Position numbers and translations under genes: made by a program
In this document: one piece after another, positions 10,173-20,214 of the stretch
How the letters are laid out: each line of letters starts with the position of its first letter
How positions within the stretch are numbered: the first letter of the stretch is position 1
Notes under the pieces: generated by a model
The model's input: the letters and a program-made list of their open reading frames with translations, nothing else
The model's database searches: none
Told to the model about the DNA's origin: nothing
Assembly (NCBI GenBank): GCA_945889195.1
Contig: CAMDBB010000001.1
Location: forward strand, 62,001-126,000
Direction of reading: 5' to 3'
Origin: Bifidobacterium breve
GTDB taxonomy: Bacteria > Actinomycetota > Actinomycetes > Nanopelagicales > Nanopelagicaceae
DNA: 64,000 nucleotides

Positions 10173-10591
10173 AGCGCGATACTCTCTTTAATCTGTGAAA
10201 TCTTCCCTAGAACCCCATGGATATATCCGGCTGATTCTTCGGTTGAAAGCTCTTTAGCTAAATTTAGAGCTTCATCAATCGCAATTCCTTCAGCCAATTC
10301 GGGCGTCCAGACAATCTCATAGATTCCAAGGCGAAGAATATTTCGGTCAACTGCAGGCAGGCGATCCATATCCCAACCTTGGGCGTAAGTCGTAATCAAT
10401 TCATCTATCTTGCGCTTGTTAGTGGTTATTCCTGCAATCAGTTCGCGAGTGAACTCACGGATAGGCCTGGCATCTGGACCTTCTTCGACGATATCTCGCG
10501 TTAAGAGTAAGTCTGCAGCAGAGGCGCCTCGAATATCTGCTTCGTAGAGTAGATCGAGGGTCTGTTTACGCGCTTTGCTGCGAGCTGACAC
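10169..10591 (-). CDS. nusB: Transcription antitermination factor NusB
   Basis: All-helical RNA-binding protein that joins NusE (S10) on boxA RNA and supports processive rRNA transcription. 140 aa. The beginning SARSKARKQTLDLLYEADIRG is typical, with conserved LxxLYExE-like and VDRNILRLGIYEI segments; the latter is the strongest family signature. The start is GTG at 10591, overlapping the efp TAG as TAGTG, so translation is coupled to efp. The efp-nusB pairing is a standard actinobacterial and firmicute arrangement. Confidence 0.95.
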   Translation of the reverse strand: MSARSKARKQTLDLLYEADIRGASAADLLLTRDIVEEGPDARPIREFTRELIAGITTNKRKIDELITTYAQGWDMDRLPAVDRNILRLGIYEIVWTPELAEGIAIDEALNLAKELSTEESAGYIHGVLGKISQIKESIAL

Positions 10592-11151
10592 TAGTTGGCG
10601 CGGCCTTGGTAAGAGCCGTCGCGAGTATCAACGAGAACAATTTCATCCTGTTTGATAAAGAGAGGAACTTGAATCTGAATTCCAGTTTCGACTGTTGCAG
10701 GCTTTGTTCCACCAGAGGAGCGATCTCCTTGGAGACCTGGCTCTGTGTAAGTAATTTTGAGTGGAACGGATGCTGGGAGTTCAATGTAAAGAGGATTGCC
10801 TTCGTGAATTGCAACAATCGCCCCAGTATTTTCGAGCATGTAGTTGATTGCATCTCCCACAGTGTCTGCTGAAATATTCATCTGATCAAAGTTCACGTTA
10901 TCCATGAATACAAAGTCTTCGCCTTCCTTGTAAAGGAAGTTCATTTCGCGCTTTTCGAGGATTGCTACTTCAACTTTGACGCCTGCGTTAAAGGTCTTAT
11001 CGACAACTTTTCCGGTCATGACCTGCTTCAACTTGGTGCGAACGAATGCTGGCCCCTTGCCTGGCTTTACATGCTGAAACTCAACGACAGTCCAGAGCTG
11101 CCCATCAATATCGAGGGTCATACCATTCTTGAGATCATTAGTTGTTGCCAC
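10591..11151 (-). CDS. efp: Elongation factor P
   Basis: Binds between the ribosomal P and E sites and relieves stalling at polyproline stretches. 186 aa with three beta-barrel domains. The tip loop reads PGKGPAF, with the Lys that some bacteria modify. [19 protein letters not shown] and the C-terminal [19 protein letters not shown] are classic. The start is GTG at 11151, preceded by GGAG with a 5-nt spacer. It lies downstream of aroQ with a 74-bp gap, the largest break in this gene run, where a separate promoter may exist although I did not find a clear one. Confidence 0.96.
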   Translation of the reverse strand: MATTNDLKNGMTLDIDGQLWTVVEFQHVKPGKGPAFVRTKLKQVMTGKVVDKTFNAGVKVEVAILEKREMNFLYKEGEDFVFMDNVNFDQMNISADTVGDAINYMLENTGAIVAIHEGNPLYIELPASVPLKITYTEPGLQGDRSSGGTKPATVETGIQIQVPLFIKQDEIVLVDTRDGSYQGRAN

Positions 11152-11225
11152 GATAGCTCCAGTCCTGCGTTCTAAAAGTTAGATAAGGTGCGCGAGTTTA
11201 GCGCATAACAATTGCTCAATAAAAA

Positions 11226-11657
11226 TCAGGAGAGGAGCGCTTTTAGCGCAATTAGGGCCAACACATAAGAATTTGGCCCGAAACCACCAATAGTCCCATT
11301 TGCTACCCCTGAAATCACTGATGTATGTCTGAACTCTTCGCGCGCCATTGGATTAGAGAGATGGACTTCAATCAATGGAGCTTTGACCAACTCCGCTGCA
11401 TCACGTATCGCATATGAGTAATGTGTAAAAGCTGCAGGGTTGATAATTACTGGAATTTTTGCATCCGCAGCCTCGTATAGCCAAGAGATGATCTCCGCTT
11501 CATCATTACTCTGTCTCACATCAGCGATAAAGCCATGGGTCTTTGCCGCCGATTCAATATGGGAGACCAGCTCTGCATAATTCATATCTCCATAGATGGA
11601 TGAATCGCGTATATCAAGGCGACCTAAATTTGGGCCATTGAGGACAAGTACCTTCAT
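11226..11657 (-). CDS. aroQ: 3-Dehydroquinate dehydratase, type II
   Basis: Dehydrates 3-dehydroquinate in the shikimate pathway by trans elimination; the type II enzyme is a small dodecamer. 143 aa. NGPNLGRLDIR followed by IYG holds the catalytic Tyr and the flexible Arg loop. INPAAFTHYSYAIRDA has the substrate-binding Asn and catalytic His region. EVHLSNPMAREEFRH and GTIGGFG complete the signature. The ATG overlaps the aroB stop by ATGA. It is the last gene of the aroC-aroK-aroB-aroQ series. Confidence 0.95.
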   Translation of the reverse strand: MKVLVLNGPNLGRLDIRDSSIYGDMNYAELVSHIESAAKTHGFIADVRQSNDEAEIISWLYEAADAKIPVIINPAAFTHYSYAIRDAAELVKAPLIEVHLSNPMAREEFRHTSVISGVANGTIGGFGPNSYVLALIALKALLS

Positions 11658-12709
11658 TGGCTAACCTTCTCATACGCGGATCTCAAGGCGGCTTCATCTG
11701 GATTTTCAAGCCTCTGTGTCTTCCCAATTTCGGTAATCACGACAAAGCGCAGATTATTCCCACGTGACTTCTTATCGAGTTTCATCGCCGAGAAAAGTTC
11801 GGGCCATTCACCCTGTTTGTATTGAACTGGTAGTTGTAGACCTCGCAAAACTGAGAGGTGTCTTTCCAGTAACTTCTGCGAGATGAGCCCTGATTCAAAG
11901 GAGAGATGAGCGATAAAGGCCATACCTATCGAGACGCACTCACCATGTCGGAGCGAGTACTGAGAGTGAATTTCAACTGCATGGCCAAAGGTGTGGCCAT
12001 AATTGAGAATCTCGCGATTGAAACTCTCCTTAAAATCTCCAGCAACAACATCAGCCTTAACCTGAACCGCTCTCTCAATAAGTTCCTGGGTCAACTCTTT
12101 CGAGCTACGAATCTGATCTAAAGTCAGACCTTCAACCTTCGTCAGAATCTGAGCGTCTGCAATAAATCCACACTTCACAACTTCCGCTAGCCCCGCTGCA
12201 AAATCGCGATCTGACAAAGTCTTAAGCCAAGCCGTATCGGCGATCACTTTGATGGGTGAGTGAAAGGCCCCAATCAAGTTCTTGCCATAATCGCTATTGA
12301 TGCCTGTCTTTCCGCCCACTGCTGCATCTACCATTCCAGCAACAGTTGTAGGAATCGCAACCCAATCCAGGCCACGTAACCAAGAGGCAGCGGCATAGCC
12401 AGCAAGATCCGTTACTGCACCTCCCCCTATGCCAATAATCAAATCACTTCTAGTGAAACCCGCAGCGCCCAACCAATTCCAGATTGATTCAAGCGTGCGC
12501 GCTGACTTGCCAGCTTCTCCATCTGGAATTCCAAAGTAGAAAGCTTCTGCGCCACCGAAATCAAAGGTTGGAATCTGCTCCTTCATCGCCTCGCTATAGA
12601 TGACAGCAACTCGTTCGCGACCTTGTGCGATCTCAATTAAAGCCTCTAGATAGCTCCGGCCAATTTCAACTTCATAACTTCGCTCAGAGGTAATAGCAAT
12701 CTTCTTCAT
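11654..12709 (-). CDS. aroB: 3-Dehydroquinate synthase
   Basis: Converts DAHP to 3-dehydroquinate, using NAD+ and a divalent metal. 351 aa. The NAD-binding glycine stretch GIGGGAVTDLAGYAAASW is near residues 92-109. PTTVAGMVDAAVGGKTGIN follows, and metal-ligand regions appear as EVVKCGFI, LNYGHTFGHAVE and RHGECVSIGM. The start ATG overlaps the aroK stop by 4 bases. With aroK, aroC, aroQ and aroE close by, most of the common aromatic pathway is in one 4.5-kb stretch; DAHP synthase and EPSP synthase are not in the window. Confidence 0.96.
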   Translation of the reverse strand: MKKIAITSERSYEVEIGRSYLEALIEIAQGRERVAVIYSEAMKEQIPTFDFGGAEAFYFGIPDGEAGKSARTLESIWNWLGAAGFTRSDLIIGIGGGAVTDLAGYAAASWLRGLDWVAIPTTVAGMVDAAVGGKTGINSDYGKNLIGAFHSPIKVIADTAWLKTLSDRDFAAGLAEVVKCGFIADAQILTKVEGLTLDQIRSSKELTQELIERAVQVKADVVAGDFKESFNREILNYGHTFGHAVEIHSQYSLRHGECVSIGMAFIAHLSFESGLISQKLLERHLSVLRGLQLPVQYKQGEWPELFSAMKLDKKSRGNNLRFVVITEIGKTQRLENPDEAALRSAYEKVSQ

Positions 12710-13221
12710 CGCGCCTCCTCTAAACTTGAAAGAGCAATGGTAACAATCTCTTCTTCGCTTTTGTCGTCAACGTTAATTGTTACATCCGCAAGAGCTTCAT
12801 AAATTGGGCGTCTGGCCTCCATCAACGTCTGCCACTGCCCACGGGGATTGTTGAGTAGAAGTGGTCTATCGCGATTAAAGCCAATCCGCGGAACGACTGT
12901 TGACAGTGAGATATCGAGAAAGATTATGTAAGAGGAGATAGCGCGAAGAGCTGATTGCGCATCTATCGAGATAGGGGCGCCGCCTCCGAGGGAGAGCACC
13001 GTTCCATCTTTGAGTAGCTCATCCCTCAGAACTCTCTTCTCAATTGCCCTAAAGGCATCTTCTCCTTGATCAAGAAAGATCTGCGAAACCGGCTTCTCTT
13101 CGCGCTCTTCAATCAGGTGGTCGGTATCTCTAAACGCTAACCCCAGCTTTTCGGCAAGCAGCGAGCCAATAGTTGTCTTTCCTGAACCCATAGGTCCAAT
13201 CAGAATTACTCTTGGGGCCAT
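12706..13221 (-). CDS. aroK: Shikimate kinase
   Basis: Phosphorylates shikimate at the 3-hydroxyl using ATP. 171 aa, the usual size of this P-loop nucleoside-kinase-like enzyme. The Walker A motif is GPMGSGKTTIG near residue 10. FRDTDHLIEE carries the shikimate-binding Asp, and SLGGGAPI is the central glycine loop. RDRPLLLN holds the lid Arg. The ATG at 13221 directly abuts the aroC stop, indicating coupled translation. Confidence 0.95.
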   Translation of the reverse strand: MAPRVILIGPMGSGKTTIGSLLAEKLGLAFRDTDHLIEEREEKPVSQIFLDQGEDAFRAIEKRVLRDELLKDGTVLSLGGGAPISIDAQSALRAISSYIIFLDISLSTVVPRIGFNRDRPLLLNNPRGQWQTLMEARRPIYEALADVTINVDDKSEEEIVTIALSSLEEAR

Positions 13222-14402
13222 TACTTAAAACTTAGATTCTTCATATACGACTCAAAGTTGCGACGTACCTCTTGAACGGAATCTCCACCAAACTTTTCTA
13301 GAACAGCTTCTGCCAGGACAAGAGCTGCCATCGCCTCGGCAACCACACCTGCAGCAGGAACAGCACAGACATCTGACCGCTGATTGATTGCCTTAGCCGC
13401 TTCTCCGGTCTTTACATCAATGGTGTCTAGGGCTTTAGGGACGGTAGAGATAGGTTTCATGGCGATTGAGACGCGTAAAATTTCTCCGTTCGACATTCCG
13501 CCCTCAGTGCCACCGGCGCGATCTGTACGTCGTTGTATCGCACCGTCTTTTCCACGCTCTATCTCGTCGTGGGCAATAGAACCTCTACGAGTTGCAGTTC
13601 TAAATCCATCTCCGATTTCAACGCCTTTGATTGCCTGAATTCCCATCATGGCTGCCGCTAGGCGTGCATCCAATCTGCGATCCCAGTGAACATGTGAACC
13701 AAGACCTGGTGGCAAGTTGTAAGCCAGTACTTCGCAGACGCCACCTAAGGTATCTCCATCTGAATGTGCTGATTCAATCTCGGCAATCATGGCCGCACTT
13801 ATATTCGTGTCGGCGCATCTGACTGGATCGGTATCGATGCGCGCCATGTCACCTTGCTGTGGAAGCGCGTAACCATCAGGAATTCGTGCGCTTCCAATGG
13901 ATACAACGTGGCTCAAAATTGTTATACCCACTGCTTGTTCTAGAAAATTACGAGCAATAGCACCAAGTGCAACTCTTGCAGCAGTCTCGCGGGCGCTAGC
14001 TCTTTCTAGAATTGGTCGTGCGTCATCAAAATCGTACTTCTGCATCCCGACTAAATCAGCATGCCCAGGTCTTGGTCGAGTCAGTGGTGCATTACGCGCC
14101 AAATTCACAATCTCATCTTCAGGGACGGGATCGGCGGACATCACCTTCTCCCACTTGGGCCATTCGCTATTTCCAACTTGAATAGAGATCGGACCACCCT
14201 GTGAAACTCCCAAACGAACTCCACCAAGGATTGTGACCTTATCTGCTTCAAAATTCTGTCTCGCTCCGCGCCCAACTCCAAGGCGACGGCGAGAAAGATG
14301 GAAATCGATATCTTTCGTTGAAATTTTAATATGGGCTGGTAGGCCTTCGACTATTGCCGATAGGGCTTGGCCATGAGATTCGCCTGCTGTTATCCAACGC
14401 AT
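13221..14402 (-). CDS. aroC: Chorismate synthase
   Basis: Removes phosphate from EPSP to form chorismate, needing reduced FMN. 393 aa from the ATG at 14402, which gives [14 protein letters not shown], the canonical N-terminus; the ten extra residues in the track upstream are not conserved. Family signatures include [17 protein letters not shown] (FMN-binding basic loop), [19 protein letters not shown] and GGMSNGE. It is the first gene of the aroC-K-B-Q run. The chorismate made here feeds pabB, encoded at 42.8 kb, and the tryptophan branch (trpD at 62 kb). Confidence 0.96.
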   Translation of the reverse strand: MRWITAGESHGQALSAIVEGLPAHIKISTKDIDFHLSRRRLGVGRGARQNFEADKVTILGGVRLGVSQGGPISIQVGNSEWPKWEKVMSADPVPEDEIVNLARNAPLTRPRPGHADLVGMQKYDFDDARPILERASARETAARVALGAIARNFLEQAVGITILSHVVSIGSARIPDGYALPQQGDMARIDTDPVRCADTNISAAMIAEIESAHSDGDTLGGVCEVLAYNLPPGLGSHVHWDRRLDARLAAAMMGIQAIKGVEIGDGFRTATRRGSIAHDEIERGKDGAIQRRTDRAGGTEGGMSNGEILRVSIAMKPISTVPKALDTIDVKTGEAAKAINQRSDVCAVPAAGVVAEAMAALVLAEAVLEKFGGDSVQEVRRNFESYMKNLSFK

Positions 14403-14462
14403 GTGCCTATTGTGGCAGATGCCATTTAACAAAGCAGACCTATTTACGCCCCTGCAGAGAAA

Positions 14463-14840
14463 TTAACTCAAAATCGATAGGAGATATCCCCCACTGATCG
14501 CAGGCGCCAGTGGAATTGCAATTTTTAGAGTGCCGCTACGAATAATGTAGATGACCGCCAAAATGGTGGTGCATATTAGTACGTTAAAGATGTACTCATA
14601 AAGCGACTCACTTGGAATGAGAAAAATCAGGATTGCACCCAGTAGTTTGATATCTCCCCCGCCAATATTGAGATATCTCCAAGCCAACATACTTGTTGGC
14701 AGAAGAATAGGAAGGAGAGAGAAGTTGGCTGGGCTTGAACCAATGAGTAGATCGAGAGCCACTACAAGAGCAACTGCAATATTGGGTATGCGATGAAACT
14801 TAACGTCAAAGAGCGCTATAGCGATAAGAAGAGCAGCCAT
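14463..14840 (-). CDS. Small type IV prepilin peptidase (A24 family)
   Basis: A membrane aspartic protease that would cleave and possibly methylate type IV pilin-like or Tad/Flp prepilins. Only 125 aa, mostly hydrophobic, so it resembles the minimal CpaA/TadV class without the N-terminal methylase domain of PilD. Both catalytic Asp motifs are present: Asp12 in FDVKFHRIPN and Asp63 in GGGDIKLLGA. About four membrane segments are apparent. It sits between aroE and aroC, as in many Actinobacteria, with 51 bp to aroE and about 60 bp to aroC. No pilin or assembly gene is in the window, so its substrate is unknown. Confidence 0.82.
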   Translation of the reverse strand: MAALLIAIALFDVKFHRIPNIAVALVVALDLLIGSSPANFSLLPILLPTSMLAWRYLNIGGGDIKLLGAILIFLIPSESLYEYIFNVLICTTILAVIYIIRSGTLKIAIPLAPAISGGYLLSILS

Positions 14841-14891
14841 ACCAAGAAGGTACCTCTAGTAGTAGTGAGGCCCAGATACACCTGTGGATAT

Positions 14892-15698
14892 CTAGCGCGC
14901 GCTACTTATCTTCTCTCTGAGAGTTGATGCGAGATTTTCAGTATCAAACTCTTTCGCCGAAACTAGCCGCAACTGATCAATCCCCTGGTAGAGAAGTAAT
15001 TCAAGCCCTGAGATAACTGGCGCACCCACGCTGCTCCACTTCTTTGCAAGTACTGTTGGCCAGGGCTTGTAGATCACATCAAAGAGAAGTGAGGTGATGT
15101 CACCGTCGATACCTTCAGCGAGAAGATCGGCAGCCCCCGCTGGGGTTGTATTTACAACCAAGGAGAATGGTTCAAGTGAAAAGGCATTGCTCCACATTAC
15201 ATATGAAAATTGAGACTCTGTAACAATCTCATTGAAAGATTCTTCGCGCGTGCTTGTGCGTCCCAGCACCGTGATTGAATCCGCTACACCATCTAGCGCC
15301 GCCGCGATTGCTCGAGCAGTTCCACCGGCACCCAGGATTAAGACGGATGAGAAATCCGAGAAGCCCCGATGAGCGAGAGCTTGTAAGAAACCTGTGCCAT
15401 CAGTTGATGTTGCACTCCACAATCCACCGCTCTTAATGAGCGTATTCGCGGATTGAGATTTGAGCGCTAAGTCGCTCGTTGCAAATCCTAATTGCAGAAC
15501 CTCTTCCTTCAGGGGCATCGTGAGCGAGAGATAATCAAACTCGGAACCCCGCTCACTTAAAAAGTTTTTCAGCTCTCCTGCGCCAACCTCGATACGTTCG
15601 TAGCTTCCCTCTATCTGAAGCTCTACGAAGGCCGCACGGTGTAAGACAGGCGAGAGCGAATGTTCGATCGGCGAACCGAGAACTGCCCCACGAATCAT
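14892..15698 (-). CDS. aroE: Shikimate dehydrogenase
   Basis: NADPH-dependent reduction of 3-dehydroshikimate to shikimate. 268 aa. The N-terminal substrate domain has GSPIEHSLSPVLHRAAF and LTMPLKEE; the latter holds the catalytic Lys. The NADP domain has ILGAGGTARAIAAAL near residues 121-135. NTTPAGAAD and LFDVIYKPWPT are also conserved. The classical T-x-P-x-K motif is kept. The ATG overlaps the mltG stop by ATGA. The mltG-aroE-pilD-aroC order is the standard actinobacterial one. Confidence 0.94.
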   Translation of the reverse strand: MIRGAVLGSPIEHSLSPVLHRAAFVELQIEGSYERIEVGAGELKNFLSERGSEFDYLSLTMPLKEEVLQLGFATSDLALKSQSANTLIKSGGLWSATSTDGTGFLQALAHRGFSDFSSVLILGAGGTARAIAAALDGVADSITVLGRTSTREESFNEIVTESQFSYVMWSNAFSLEPFSLVVNTTPAGAADLLAEGIDGDITSLLFDVIYKPWPTVLAKKWSSVGAPVISGLELLLYQGIDQLRLVSAKEFDTENLASTLREKISSAR

Positions 15699-16729
15699 TC
15701 TTTACTCCTAAATAGCCCATTTCTTAAGTTCTTCTTATACTCAAGCTTCCAGATATTGAACTGCTCTAGATTATCTGTAAAGCGCGTATCAGAGGGCGCA
15801 ACTGTTATGAAATAGAGCCAATTTCCTGGCTCTGGGTTGAGAGCTGCATTCATAGCTTGGCGACCAGGATTATTGATCGGTCCTGGCGGTAGGCCGTACT
15901 TTCGATAAGTGTTGTATGGCGAGTTAATCAACGTTCCTTGAGTACTCAGAAAGATATTGCCTCGCGACTTTTTGACGTAATGGATTGTCGAATCAAATTG
16001 CAGCGGCATTCCTTTGACCAAGCGATTCCTTATGACCTGAGATATCTTGGTGAAATCTTTGAGCTTGCCTTCTGCTTGAATGAGAGAGGCGATAGTTAAG
16101 AACTGCGCGGGCGTAAACTTCTCGCGACTTTCATAGAATCCAGCAGAAACCATCTCCTGATTGGACCGCGAAACCATTGAGGAAAGGGCGGCGAGTGCGG
16201 ATGTACCTTTGTCAAAACTGTACTGTGCTGGGAAGAAGAGTCCTTCGAGCGATGTAAACCCGCTCGGTTTCTTAAGGTTATTCAGAGCAGATCTGACATC
16301 GCCTGCGCTGAAGCCAGATTTATACATTTGCGGGAGAATCTCAGAGAGCCACATTCCCTCTTGAACGCTGATTAATCCACTGAGACGCTTTACATCTAGC
16401 AGTTGCTCGAGCGCTTGCTTTGCACAGTTTTCAACTGTGAGTCGATGATCTCCCGGTGCTACTTGAGTAGATCGTGGATCTCCCACTGCAACACGAAAAT
16501 ATGACTCGGATGATTTCACTACGCCCGCTTCTACGAGCACCTTGCCAATCTCAGAGCCTGATGAACCGGAGTCAATATGGACAATTACTTCTCTGCCATT
16601 TTCACGACATGAAAAATCTGGAGCAGTTGATGTATTTGAACGTAATTCACGAACTCCGCCAGTGAAAAGAAGAACAACTAAGAAAGCTGAGAAAACTCGA
16701 AAGACGGGTGATTTAGGAAGATCGCGCAC
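15695..16729 (-). CDS. mltG: Endolytic peptidoglycan transglycosylase MltG (YceG-like)
   Basis: Inner-membrane enzyme that cuts nascent glycan strands and is thought to set their length. 344 aa. One N-terminal membrane anchor lies around residues 9-25 (VFRVFSAFLVVLLFTGGV). An extracellular LysM-like part follows, then the YceG catalytic domain containing LTIASLIQAEGK with the likely catalytic Glu. SPYNTYRKYGLPPGPI and NPGRQAMNAALNPEPG are highly typical of the family. The start overlaps the ruvX end by 17 bases, so the two are co-translated. Confidence 0.93.
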   Translation of the reverse strand: MRDLPKSPVFRVFSAFLVVLLFTGGVRELRSNTSTAPDFSCRENGREVIVHIDSGSSGSEIGKVLVEAGVVKSSESYFRVAVGDPRSTQVAPGDHRLTVENCAKQALEQLLDVKRLSGLISVQEGMWLSEILPQMYKSGFSAGDVRSALNNLKKPSGFTSLEGLFFPAQYSFDKGTSALAALSSMVSRSNQEMVSAGFYESREKFTPAQFLTIASLIQAEGKLKDFTKISQVIRNRLVKGMPLQFDSTIHYVKKSRGNIFLSTQGTLINSPYNTYRKYGLPPGPINNPGRQAMNAALNPEPGNWLYFITVAPSDTRFTDNLEQFNIWKLEYKKNLRNGLFRSKE

Positions 16730-17135
16730 TCTGAAGACCTAACTCAAGAATCTCTACAGCTGCCATCGCATCTATAAGCTCCTTAGACTCCTTGGCAGAT
16801 TTGCCGGCCTCTCTTAGCTTCGATTGTGCGCTGACGGTAGAAAGTCGCTCATCTATATAGATTATTTCAACATCCGTGAACCCGGCTAGGAGAGCCCCAA
16901 AACTTCTCGCCTTCTCGGCGCTGACGCTTTCAACTCCAGAAAGTTGCTTGGGAAGGCCGATAAAGATCTGCACTGGTTCGTACTCTGCAAAGATGGCCTG
17001 AATTTCACCTGCAAGGTTCTTCTTCTCTGTTGCCAAAACTGCCAAAGGTGAGGAGATGATTCCATCGGGATCGCACACGGCAACACCTATGCGAATATCG
17101 CCATAGTCGAAGGCGATCCGTCGACCTCGCTGCAT
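16713..17135 (-). CDS. ruvX: Putative Holliday junction resolvase / pre-16S rRNA nuclease RuvX (YqgF)
   Basis: RNase H-fold nuclease linked to 16S rRNA 5'-end maturation in E. coli; resolvase activity has also been proposed. 140 aa. Conserved acidic motifs are FDYGDIRIGVAVCD near residue 9, IFIGLPKQLSG in the middle, and YIDERLSTVSAQ with the downstream Asp in IDAMAAVEIL. The alaS stop-to-start gap is only 3 bp, and the alaS-ruvX-mltG-aroE order is widely conserved in Actinobacteria. Confidence 0.92.
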   Translation of the reverse strand: MQRGRRIAFDYGDIRIGVAVCDPDGIISSPLAVLATEKKNLAGEIQAIFAEYEPVQIFIGLPKQLSGVESVSAEKARSFGALLAGFTDVEIIYIDERLSTVSAQSKLREAGKSAKESKELIDAMAAVEILELGLQSARSS

Positions 17136-17138
17136 CGC

Positions 17139-19814
17139 TTACTTTCCAGAGATAGCGTCAGTGATTGCTGAAAGGGCCACCGAAATCTGGTCAAGATTGG
17201 TTCCGCCTCCTTGAGCAAAATCATCCTTACCGCCGCCGCCGCCGCCCAAAATCGTCGAGCCAATCTTTACAAGGGCGCCAGCTTTAACGCCTGCAGATTT
17301 TGCACCATCGCTTACCGCCGCAACTAGAACTGCCTTGCCTTCAACAACGCTGACGAGAGCTACTACAGAGTTCGCAGACCTACTCTTAAGGTCGGTTGCA
17401 ATCTTTCTTAAATCATCAGCTGCAATTCCATTGCCCAACGCTGTTGCAATCACTGAAATGCCATTCACAACTACCGCCTTCTCGGCCAACGAGCCCACCT
17501 GTGACATCGCTTGCGCTGAACGAACAGTTACTAACTCTTTCTCAATCTCTTTAATCTTATTGAGCAAATCCGAAATTCTCTCTGGCAGCTCTTCTGCGCG
17601 CGCACCTTTAACAATTTCAGTAAGCGAATTTAAGAGCAGATGTTCTCGAGCCAGATACTTATAGGCATCCACGCCGACGAGAGCCTCCACGCGTCTAACA
17701 CCAGCGCCAACGGATGATTCTGAGAGCAACTTAATGAGGCCGAGCTGACCTGAGGCAGAGACGTGTGTTCCACCGCAGAGCTCGCGCGCCCAGTCACCAA
17801 CGCTGACAACTCGAACTTGATCTCCATACTTTTCACCGAAGAGAGCCATCGCGCCAATCTTCTTGGCAGCATCTTGCGACATAGTCTCTGCAGTTACCTC
17901 AAGATTATCGAGAAGAAGTGTGTTTACGCGCGCTTCAACTTCATTTAAAACCGAATCTGGCACAGCGCCAGTTGAAGGAAAATCGAAGCGGAAACGCCCA
18001 GGCGAGTTCTCAGAGCCTGCCTGAGTTGCTGTCTCACCAAGAATTTCACGGAAGGCTTTATGAACCATATGCGTTGCAGTATGCGCTCGAGAGATTGCGT
18101 TTCTACGCTCTAAATCAATTGCAGCCAACGCCTGTGAACCAAGAGCCACTTCCCCGCTGATAACGCGACCACGATGAACAGAGAGACCATTTACTGGAGT
18201 CTGAACATCATCAATTTCAACCACAGCGCCATTGGCAAGAGTTATGCGCCCACCATCTGCTAACTGTCCGCCACCTTCTGCATAGAAAGGAGTTCTATCA
18301 AGAACGATTTCAACTTCGCTACCTGAAATAGCTGATTGAACGCCTATTCCATCAACGAGGATTCCATTAACAACTGCCTCAGATTCAATCTGCGTATAAC
18401 CAACAAATGTGGATGCGCCCTTTGAATCTGCAATCTTCTTGTACTCACTCAGATCAGTGTGGCCACTCTTCTTCGCCTTTGCATCAGCTTTAGCGCGATC
18501 GCGCTGTTCATTCATCAAGCGTCTAAAGCCATCCTCATCAACTTCAAGGCCCTCTTCGCGCGCCATCTCAAGCGTTAAATCAAATGGGAAACCATAAGTG
18601 TCATGGAGCTTAAAGACTTCATCGCCCGGCAAGACCGACTTCTTCTGCGCCTTCAACTGGGTAGAAGCGAGATCGAAGATCTGCGTTCCACTCTTTAGCG
18701 TCTGCAAGAATGACTCTTCTTCTGCGATTGAGACTGCCAAGATGCGCTTCTGATCTGAAATCAGCTCTGGATATTGAGGACCCATAGCGCCAATAGCAGC
18801 TTGGGTGAGCTCAGACATGATTGGATCGTTGACGCCCAAAAGGCGCATATTGCGAATAGTGCGACGCATCATGCGACGCAGAACATAACCACGTCCCTCA
18901 TTTCCTGGCGTCACTCCATCGCCGATCAACATCGCTGATGTGCGAGCATGGTCGGCTACAACGCGCAGTGAAACATCTGAATTTTGGGACTTTCCGTATG
19001 TCACGCCAGCAAGTGATGAGGCCTTAGTGAGAATCTGCATCGTGGTATCAATTTCATAGATGTTCTCAACGCCTTGCAATAACGCAGCAGTTCGTTCGAG
19101 ACCTAAACCGGTATCAATGCTTTTGGCTGGAAGCTCTCCAAGAATTGGATAGCTATCTTTTCCGCCTCCTGCACCGCGCTCGTTCTGCATAAAGACGAGA
19201 TTCCATACTTCCAGGTATCTATTCTCATCAGCGATTGGTCCACCTTCAGCTCCGTAAGCAGGACCGCGATCGTAGTAAATCTCAGAGCAAGGTCCGCATG
19301 GTCCGGGAACGCCCATAGACCAGAAGTTATCTGCCATATCGCGTCGTTGGATTCGCTCTCGCGGAATACCAATCTTCTTATGCCAAATATCTGCAGCTTC
19401 ATCATCATCGAGATAGACAGTTACCCAGAGACGATCTTCGGGGAAGCCATATCCCCCATCGTTGATTGGTCGGGTCAATAACTCCCAAGCTAGAGAGATG
19501 GCGCCCTCTTTGAAGTAATCTCCAAATGAGAAGTTGCCGCACATCTGGAAGAAGGAGGCGTGACGCGTCGTCTTTCCAACTTCATCAATATCGAGAGTAC
19601 GCACACATTTTTGAACAGAGGTCGCACGCTTATACGGTGGAGTTACTTCACCAAGAAAGAAAGGCTTAAAGGGAACCATTCCAGCATTTACTAAGAGGAG
19701 ATTTGGATCATCTGCAATCAGAGATGCTGAAGGGACAACGGTATGGGTAAGGCCTTGTCGATTTTCAGACTCAAAGAAGCGCAGCCAGCGCGAACGGATC
19801 TCGGCGGATTCCAC
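17139..19814 (-). CDS. alaS: Alanine-tRNA ligase
   Basis: Charges tRNA-Ala and edits mischarged Ser and Gly. 891 aa, full length. Aminoacylation domain: [36 protein letters not shown] and [15 protein letters not shown] (class II motifs). The editing domain has [14 protein letters not shown] (HxxxH zinc site), with the distal LCGGTHV. The C-Ala domain ends with glycine-rich [15 protein letters not shown]. The start is GTG at 19814. It heads the alaS-ruvX-mltG-aroE run behind the DUF948 gene, 22 bp away. Confidence 0.97.
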   Translation of the reverse strand: MESAEIRSRWLRFFESENRQGLTHTVVPSASLIADDPNLLLVNAGMVPFKPFFLGEVTPPYKRATSVQKCVRTLDIDEVGKTTRHASFFQMCGNFSFGDYFKEGAISLAWELLTRPINDGGYGFPEDRLWVTVYLDDDEAADIWHKKIGIPRERIQRRDMADNFWSMGVPGPCGPCSEIYYDRGPAYGAEGGPIADENRYLEVWNLVFMQNERGAGGGKDSYPILGELPAKSIDTGLGLERTAALLQGVENIYEIDTTMQILTKASSLAGVTYGKSQNSDVSLRVVADHARTSAMLIGDGVTPGNEGRGYVLRRMMRRTIRNMRLLGVNDPIMSELTQAAIGAMGPQYPELISDQKRILAVSIAEEESFLQTLKSGTQIFDLASTQLKAQKKSVLPGDEVFKLHDTYGFPFDLTLEMAREEGLEVDEDGFRRLMNEQRDRAKADAKAKKSGHTDLSEYKKIADSKGASTFVGYTQIESEAVVNGILVDGIGVQSAISGSEVEIVLDRTPFYAEGGGQLADGGRITLANGAVVEIDDVQTPVNGLSVHRGRVISGEVALGSQALAAIDLERRNAISRAHTATHMVHKAFREILGETATQAGSENSPGRFRFDFPSTGAVPDSVLNEVEARVNTLLLDNLEVTAETMSQDAAKKIGAMALFGEKYGDQVRVVSVGDWARELCGGTHVSASGQLGLIKLLSESSVGAGVRRVEALVGVDAYKYLAREHLLLNSLTEIVKGARAEELPERISDLLNKIKEIEKELVTVRSAQAMSQVGSLAEKAVVVNGISVIATALGNGIAADDLRKIATDLKSRSANSVVALVSVVEGKAVLVAAVSDGAKSAGVKAGALVKIGSTILGGGGGGKDDFAQGGGTNLDQISVALSAITDAISGK

Positions 19815-19836
19815 TAGTTACATTCACCCACTTGAT

Positions 19837-20196
19837 CTATTCAGTCTTCTTCTTTTTACGACCCTTGCTCATCTGAGCTGCGCTCAGTAGCGCACCTGCA
19901 ACTTTCACAGCCGGACCATTCTTATCCATAAAATCTGAGGTAGCACCCGTCACCTTTGAGGTGACCTCTTCGACGCTCTTGGTGATCTTGGCAAAGCTCT
20001 CGAGTGGGCTGTTAATGAGTTCAAGTGTGCGGGTAGATTCGTTAATAAGGGGCGTTGTATCGTCAGTGAAAGCTTTGAGAGAGACCTTCGCCTCATCGAC
20101 CAATTTGCTGACACGGAAGACGGCATATGCCACAGATACTGCGATCACAAAGAGCGATGCTGCTGCGATAATTGTTGCAATTCCACCTGGACCCAT
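19837..20196 (-). CDS. DUF948 membrane-anchored protein
   Basis: 119 aa with one N-terminal membrane helix (about residues 5-27). A long amphipathic helical region follows, with repeated Ser/Thr/Val, and then a very basic tail ending KGRKKKKTE. This matches small DUF948 proteins found between aspS and alaS in Actinobacteria, whose function is unknown; a coiled-coil anchored at the membrane is the simplest reading. It lies 18 bp from aspS and 22 bp from alaS in the same direction, so it is almost certainly co-transcribed with the synthetase genes. Confidence 0.75.
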   Translation of the reverse strand: MGPGGIATIIAAASLFVIAVSVAYAVFRVSKLVDEAKVSLKAFTDDTTPLINESTRTLELINSPLESFAKITKSVEEVTSKVTGATSDFMDKNGPAVKVAGALLSAAQMSKGRKKKKTE

Positions 20197-20214
20197 AACA
20201 GTAAGCCTACCTGA

